From positions 34,681 through 84,813 of the forward strand of contig PS015012.1 of assembly GCA_048213135.1 (NCBI GenBank): 50,133 bases of DNA. Direction: 5' to 3'. The DNA is from Reclinomonas americana ATCC 50394 (Eukaryota; Jakobida; Jakobea; Jakobida). Numbering within the stretch: position 1 is the stretch's first letter; the number at the start of each line of letters is the position of its first letter. A program made the translations under genes and the position numbers. Under the pieces are notes generated by a model. The model was not told the origin of the DNA and searched no databases. It saw only the letters and a program-made list of their open reading frames with translations. Of the stretch, positions 44,637-50,133 are shown piece after piece.

Positions 44637-47600
44637 TATGATCAGAGGATTGGGTGGGATANNNNNNNNNNNNNNNNNNNNCAGCGTGTGGTTCGGCAGT
44701 CGGCAACAGTACCCCGAGTCAAATGTGGCCGAGGTGGAATACTGAATGTTCCAGCTCAAGATCGTAGCACCACCGTCCCACGGTACCGTGACGGTCACGG
44801 AGACTGACGTCGACGACGGCGACGAGACGGAGGGTGTGCTCGGGAACGGCGGTATTGTAGAACCTGTTATGAGGTGGTGAGAAGCGCAACATGNNNNNNN
44901 NNNNNNNNNNNNNTGTGTTTCCTGTCTCACGCCCCAAGCTACCAACCGTTGACTGCGTAAGTGATTGCGTCCGTGGGCTGACTGAACACGGCAGACTTTG
45001 CGCGCACTCGCAGGTACATGGTGCTGGAGGCCGCAATCCCGCTGATATTGACAGACACGGACGTCGTCGAGGAGGTCACTTTGGTGCTGCCGGAGAAGTC
45101 GGCGGCCACAGCATACTCCAACTCGTACGTCTCCGTTAATGACTGCGTGCAGCGAGGTGGTGAGCGAGTGCGTCACAGACGAAATACACGACTGACATGT
45201 GAGTGTACCAGCGATGCCGTGCGATACGAGGCTTGCCAGCCGGCCGTGAGAGTGGAGCCAGACAGGTTGCGTACGCACAGAGACAGTGGCCGATGCGGCG
45301 CAGATGAGCTTGTTGCAGCTGTGTTGATATTTTGGAGAAGGTCAGAGACGAGGAAATAGTAAGACTACAGGTGCAGCAACATGCACACACCGGTGGTGAC
45401 TGCCGTGGCCACCAGAGACGGTGGTGACTCGCCAAACGAATTGATCGCAATCAAACGGAAGTAGTACACGGTCGAGGGTTGCAGATCAAAGGCCGTCACT
45501 GTCATTGATCCCGACGAGCGTGTCACCGTCTGGTGTGGTGTCGGCAGCAGATGAGCGACAATGCGACGATTTGGAGAAGGAGGTGAGGACAAGCGCCAAA
45601 CACACCAGCGAGTTCGTGATCGGCGCGAGACCCGTGGCAGGCGGGAACAAAGCCGACGTGGACCATTCCAGTCGATATTTGGTAGGCATGGGCGACAGCG
45701 TATCGGCACTCGTCCACGTGACATCGGTGGTGGTCGCCGCCGGCTGACGCGCAAAAAAGAAAGAAAAATAACAAACACAAGGTGAGTAACTACACGTTAG
45801 GTTGGTGCACAGCAGTGGTGCGTGCGGCCTCACCGTGGGCGTCGTAGTCAGCACGGGTGCCGATGGGACCTGACCGGCCACTGGCACCGCCGGACCGACA
45901 AAGGCACTGCGCGAACTGAGGGTGCCGGCATTCGTGTACTCGACCTTGAAGTAGTACGTGGAGCCGGTGGTGAGTCCGGTTACATCAAACGCCATGACAC
46001 CACTCGCCGTCCAGCCAGAGTTGTTGGCGACTTGCGACGTGATCAAACTGTTGTCGTTGGCACTCGAGTAAATGTACACGCGACGTGAGGAGAGCGCAGT
46101 GTACAGTCCGCCGGAGAACGACGGCACGGAGGCGACCAGCGTGACTGAGGTGGCGGCGATACTGGCCACTTGCGGGAGCGTAATCGCCGCCGGTGCGACG
46201 GCAATGTTGGCACCGGACACGACCAAACCGAACGACTGCGGTGCCTGCAGCACCTTGGTGGCCACCACACGCACCGTGTAGACGCCCACAGCAGGCGACG
46301 TGAGAATCACTTTCTCGGCCGTGTTCTGATTATCTGTTGAGCTCTGCGGGATTGAGAAAGAGAGGGNNNNNNNNNNNNNNNNNNNNGAGGGAGAGGGAGA
46401 GGGAGAGGGAGAGGGACAGGAGAGAGGGAGAGGGAGAGGGAGAGGGAGAGGGAGAGGGAGAGGGAGAGAGGGAGAGAGGGAGAGAGGAGAGAGGGAGAGA
46501 GGGAGAGAGGGAGATTAGCAACCGTCGTCGTGTGGTGAAGGGTGAGTGGAGTGCACGAAACAGCATAACCAAAGAGCTGGTTGCCCGTCTGCAGCAACGC
46601 GGCCGAACTGACAGTGGTGCCACTGTACACGGCCAGATCGAGGTCGGCCTGCAGTGCGGCTCCCGGAAAGTCGGTCCAGCACAGCGCAATGCTGACACTC
46701 GCACTGGTGCCGGTGACTGCAAACTGCGCCGTAAACGTTTGTCCTTGCGACAGCAGCGTCTCCTCGTTGGAGAGCACCAGTGTTCTGCACAATGGTCAGT
46801 CAGTCGACCGGTAACAAGCCTATCACGTGGGGAGCGACGCACGAAGACACGGTGCTTGGATCGACATTGGAGCCCGTGGCAGCGACGGCCGACATGACAT
46901 TGTCGAGAAGGACGCGACCAAAGCCTTGCACCGACGAGTTGACCTTGTCGGTGAGCGTCGAAATTGAAATCGGCGAGTCTGTGCGACCGCAGGTGAGCGC
47001 ACAGTTTACAAAGAAAGAGGTGTGCTGCTGTCGGAACGCACTCTGATTGCAGCACGTGCCGGAGATGCGCACAGCCGAGTTGATGAGCATGGCCTTGATG
47101 AGTGCGGCAGAGGGTGTGGCAATGGCCAACGACGACGCGCCGGTGCTGTCGGCCGAGAACGGGTACTTGGTACGCAGCCACTGCCGCACAAGTGCTGATG
47201 CGGACACAAACGGGTGAGAATTTGCACACACACACAGGGAACAAAAGGACGACAACAGTAGGCAACGCACAAGCGGCACCAGCAACACCCGGTGTGGCCA
47301 TACTCGTGCCTGCGGAGAGAGGGAAAGGATGAGAAAAAGTGAGGTGCTCGAATGTCTCACATCGGCAGTACGTACCCTGCAGCCCGGTCGTGTGATTCGC
47401 CACATTCGTCACTGCGATGTGAGGTGCACGCAGTGAGCAAGAGAGTAGATAGACAACGCCCTTACAAACATCAGCACTGCGTACCATCGGCACGAACACC
47501 AGTGCCACATATGTCGGAACCCGGAGAAGTGGACTGTGAGAGAGCGGAAAACAAAACGCCCCTGCGCGGCAGACGTGTGTCAGTCACAGCTGACAATGCA

Positions 47601-50103
47601 CAAGGGTCGACTCGGTACGTGACACGCAACGGACTGACGACGTGGACGCCGAATCGGCCTTCCGGAGTGGGACCTGCGAGGCGAGTCAGATCTCGCTCTT
47701 TTCGGTGTCGCGTGCGACCGAGTGCGTGCACACACCTCGTGATGAAAAGTACATCATGTTGCTGGCGAGGGTTTTCCAGTTCGTTGCACCCACACTCAAT
47801 ACGTTCTTGGCCGACGCTTGCGAACTGCACGGGGAAAAGAGTCACTCAATGTCAATGTATCTCGCGCGGACACAGTGGTGACAGTCACGCAACGAGACGG
47901 AGGAGGTCTTTGGGCCCGAGTTACCGGCCGCGAAAATCACCAGCGTATCCTGCAATTCAAATGGGGGTGGTGTGGGCACAACGTTGGATGCACAGAAAGG
48001 GAGGCTGGCGGCACCACGCACTCGATTGTCCCAGGCGAATTCATCCAAGTCGGTGGACATGGAGTCGTACGAGCCGGCGCCGCCGCCCCACGAGTTCGAG
48101 ATGATGGTGGCGCCACTGGCTCGCATCACCGACAAGTACGCAGCATTCACATCCACCGGCAAGTACAGCGACGACTGCGGTATGCAAAAAGACGGTGAGC
48201 AGGCAATACCAGCTCTACACCTGGAGGCGGGGCGGCGGTCTCACCGACGATGACGGGCACACAGAGTTTGCCATGAACAAACAGTCGCACTGAATGGCCG
48301 AGGGGCACTGGCAGCCGCCAGGTTGCATGCACCCCACGTCGTAGAACATGATGCGTGCTCCCGACGCGACGCCGTTGTAGGACGCAAGTGCGGGGGCCGA
48401 CGACACGGCAGCACCGAGTGCGGTGCCAGACTGCACAGAGACAGCAATGGATGAGCCTGCAGGTGACTCGAGCATCCACGACAGTGTACGCAACAACATG
48501 AGTGCCGTGACCGCCTGTGATGCCGTCGACCGAGTCCATGAAATTAAAGTAGCCCTTGACTTTGCGATGTGTCGACGAGAACACGGTGGACACGGAGTTG
48601 GAGTACGAGATCGATGTCGACGAATCGTAAAAGTAGCAGGATCTGGAGCGAAAAAGGAAAGGGTCACAGTGAGGCGCGCGGGAGAAGAGGAAGAGACTGC
48701 AACGAGACGAACCCAGTGTCGAGGCCGGAATCACCAACACCTGTCGGAGACATGGCGCGCGTGTTATGGTCACGCAATGGTTTTCTTTCGAGGTGCATCA
48801 GCAGCGTACTCACCTATGACCTCGCTAGAACCGGTGAGCACGCTCGAGTACGGCGTAGAGCCGGAGACATTGGTTTGAATCACCCAGCGCAAGTCTGTGT
48901 TGAAGTTGGAGACGATTCGCCGTTCCTACAATACACCACACACACACATTGATTGAGCAGCCAGCACCGACAATCATGTTGAAGGCAGCTGCATACGCAC
49001 ATGCACGACAATCACGCGCGGGTGTGCCTCAAAGGGCGCCACCACCGCCGTCAAGTCCACGTCGGGTGCGAATCCGAAAATCACCCACGATCCACCGGCC
49101 ACAGCCCAGCGACGAACTGCACTCGTGGTAGGTGAGACAGGCGGCGCACCCCGATCGGCACCACGACAGGCGCACACACCTTCGATATCGCTGGCACGGA
49201 GTGCCTCGACAATCTCTGCTGCGAATTGCTCGTACAGCGGATCGAGTGTATCGGCCGCCACATGCGCCTGCACCAGCAGCGCCGGCACTTCCTCTGTTTC
49301 CGACTCCGCACTCGTGGCAATGGCTGTGCGAGGGAGTGGTGAGCGGCGAAGCACAAGATGAGCAAGAAGAAAAAGGTGTGGCGTGACGAAACATTGCCGT
49401 CGTCGCACACGATCGGCCAGGTGCGTCGACACGCGACTGGGCACGACTTTGCTGTACTCGACCACCCACACCGCCGAGGCCAACCGATCGCGAATACGGA
49501 TCATGGCCTGCCAGGGCCCGTACACCAAAAACGCATTGTCCGGCACATGAATCACCGTGAAGCGGCGATCGGGAGCCACATGACCCAGTGGATCCATCTG
49601 CGCGCAGTGTTAGTAAGCCACCGGCAGACAAAGACAAGGAAAAAGCAACACCACTTGAGAAATCGAACCTCGCGCAGCACATTTACAATAGAGCGTCGTG
49701 TCTCCAGCGACACTTGCGCGCCCACCAGCGACACCAAGTACAGTCGCCGCTCAGTCAGTGACTGTCGCGTGGTCTCCACTGCAGTGACCAGTGCCGATGG
49801 CACCGCCGACGTGTCCACCACATGACCAGTGGCCGGCAGTCGAATGAACCGCTGTGATCATCATATCACAAAACATGATGAGAATTGTTACTGACAATGG
49901 TTCTCTCATGCACTCACCTGCCCATCATCACTGCTGCGCGCAACGTCAGCAGTGTCGCTGTCATGATCGTCATAATCTCCTCTCGCAAATGGGTGTGAGG
50001 AGGATGAGACTGCTCTCGCAGACACCATGCTCACTGTTGCGATGATCATCAACGTGACGACGAGCAGTGTCAGTCGCGACCATCGTGGTGGCTTGGGACG
50101 CAT
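42784..50103 (-). CDS. Type I transmembrane subtilisin-like protease with FN3 repeats (TagC-like S8)
   Basis: ATG at 50101-50103 begins a signal peptide (LTLLVVTLMIIATVSMVSA). After a long prodomain-like region come the S8 catalytic residues: Asp in VGDSGLDTG (48730-48732), His in GGHGTHV (48507-48509), oxyanion Asn in FAAGNSGP (47920-47922) and Ser in GTSMATPGVAGAA (47302-47304). NTDLRWVIQTNVSG, the Cys-rich insert (CMQPGGCQCPS) and a post-catalytic beta-domain (LCWTDFPGAALQADLDL, ending QSFGLVVSG) match TagC-type protist subtilases. Then several FN3-like modules (LTTGSTYYFKVEYTNAG, LQPSTVYYFRLIAINSFGES, LTSGTTYYV), an STP-rich stalk, one membrane segment (GGVALIVLIVVIVVCV) with stop-transfer RRHRRR, and a cytosolic tail of roughly 350 residues. 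The last exon 42784-43000 or so joins at GTCAAT/CCTCTC in phase 0, stop at 42784. Three 20-N gaps fall in or near introns. Likely a surface or endolysosomal protease. Confidence 0.9.
44208..44302 (-). repeat. Ser-Thr-Pro coding minisatellite (stalk)
   Basis: Degenerate 9-nt units encoding about nine STP tripeptides followed by TSP/TTP variants, in frame with the subtilase gene just outside the membrane segment. Resembles an O-glycosylated stalk. Confidence 0.85.
44662..44681. other. 20-N placeholder gap in subtilase gene
   Basis: Exactly 20 N. Coding sense (minus) is consistent on both sides; the gap lies in an intron next to a (GA)n run (about 44606-44632). Confidence 0.99.
44894..44913. 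other. 20-N placeholder gap in subtilase gene
   Basis: Exactly 20 N between two FN3-coding segments. Orientation is consistent on both sides. Confidence 0.99.
46367..46386. other. 20-N placeholder gap in subtilase intron
   Basis: Exactly 20 N inside a repeat-filled intron. Confidence 0.99.
46387..46513. repeat. (GGGAGA)n minisatellite in subtilase intron
   Basis: About 127 nt of GGGAGA/GAGAGG hexamers on the plus strand (TCTCCC on the gene's sense strand), in the intron upstream of the exon that reads AEKVILTSPAVGVYTV. Confidence 0.93.
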
Positions 50104-50133
50104 GTCTGACTCTGATGGGCGAGGCAAGGAAGA

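Overview
This window is gene-dense, GC-rich eukaryotic nuclear DNA. It holds 15 recognisable protein genes, nearly all split by short (about 50-80 nt) GT-AG introns, with intergenic spacers often under 150 nt. There are no operons, ribosome-binding sites, tRNAs, rRNAs or mobile elements. Runs of N mark scaffold gaps; several are exactly 20 N, a placeholder for unsized joins. The gene set suggests a free-living unicellular eukaryote that builds cilia or flagella, because a CIMIP1/C20orf85-like axonemal protein is present. FERRY3, HAT1, a CSC1-like channel and a TagC-like subtilase fit a heterotrophic protist. I cannot name the species.

Layout, left to right. 1-1885 (-): tandem PH-like protein, cut by the left edge. 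3012-7788 (+): ER glucosidase II alpha subunit. 7733-9828 (-): ASNSD1-like asparagine synthetase-domain protein, overlapping the glucosidase tail to tail. 9919-11020 (-): short-chain dehydrogenase. 11321-15755: a second tandem-PH protein whose central part lies on two contigs that appear individually inverted. 15944-17737 (-): SRRM1-like PWI/RS splicing factor. 18099-21159 (+): FERRY3 (C12orf4). 21301-24602 (-): CSC1/TMEM63-like channel. 24856-26624 (+): HAT1. 26662-27875 (-): cyclophilin with a 511-nt microsatellite intron. 27931-31416 (+): CENP-E/kinesin-7-like motor. 31485-32684 (+): CIMIP1-like ciliary protein. 32781-34199 (-): TMEM53/DUF829-like protein without the usual serine. 34259-42696 (-): separase. 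42784-50103 (-): single-pass membrane subtilase with FN3 repeats and a long cytosolic tail.

The genes do not form one pathway. Themes are ER quality control and secretion (glucosidase II, subtilase, TMEM53-like), endosomal and lipid signalling (FERRY3, two tandem-PH proteins, CSC1-like channel), nuclear and RNA functions (SRRM1, HAT1), and chromosome segregation or cytoskeleton (separase, kinesin-7, CIMIP1). The most informative observations are the scaffold inversion that breaks the second PH gene, the frequent T at intron position +3, and the unusual architectures of the subtilase, TMEM53-like and CIMIP1-like proteins.
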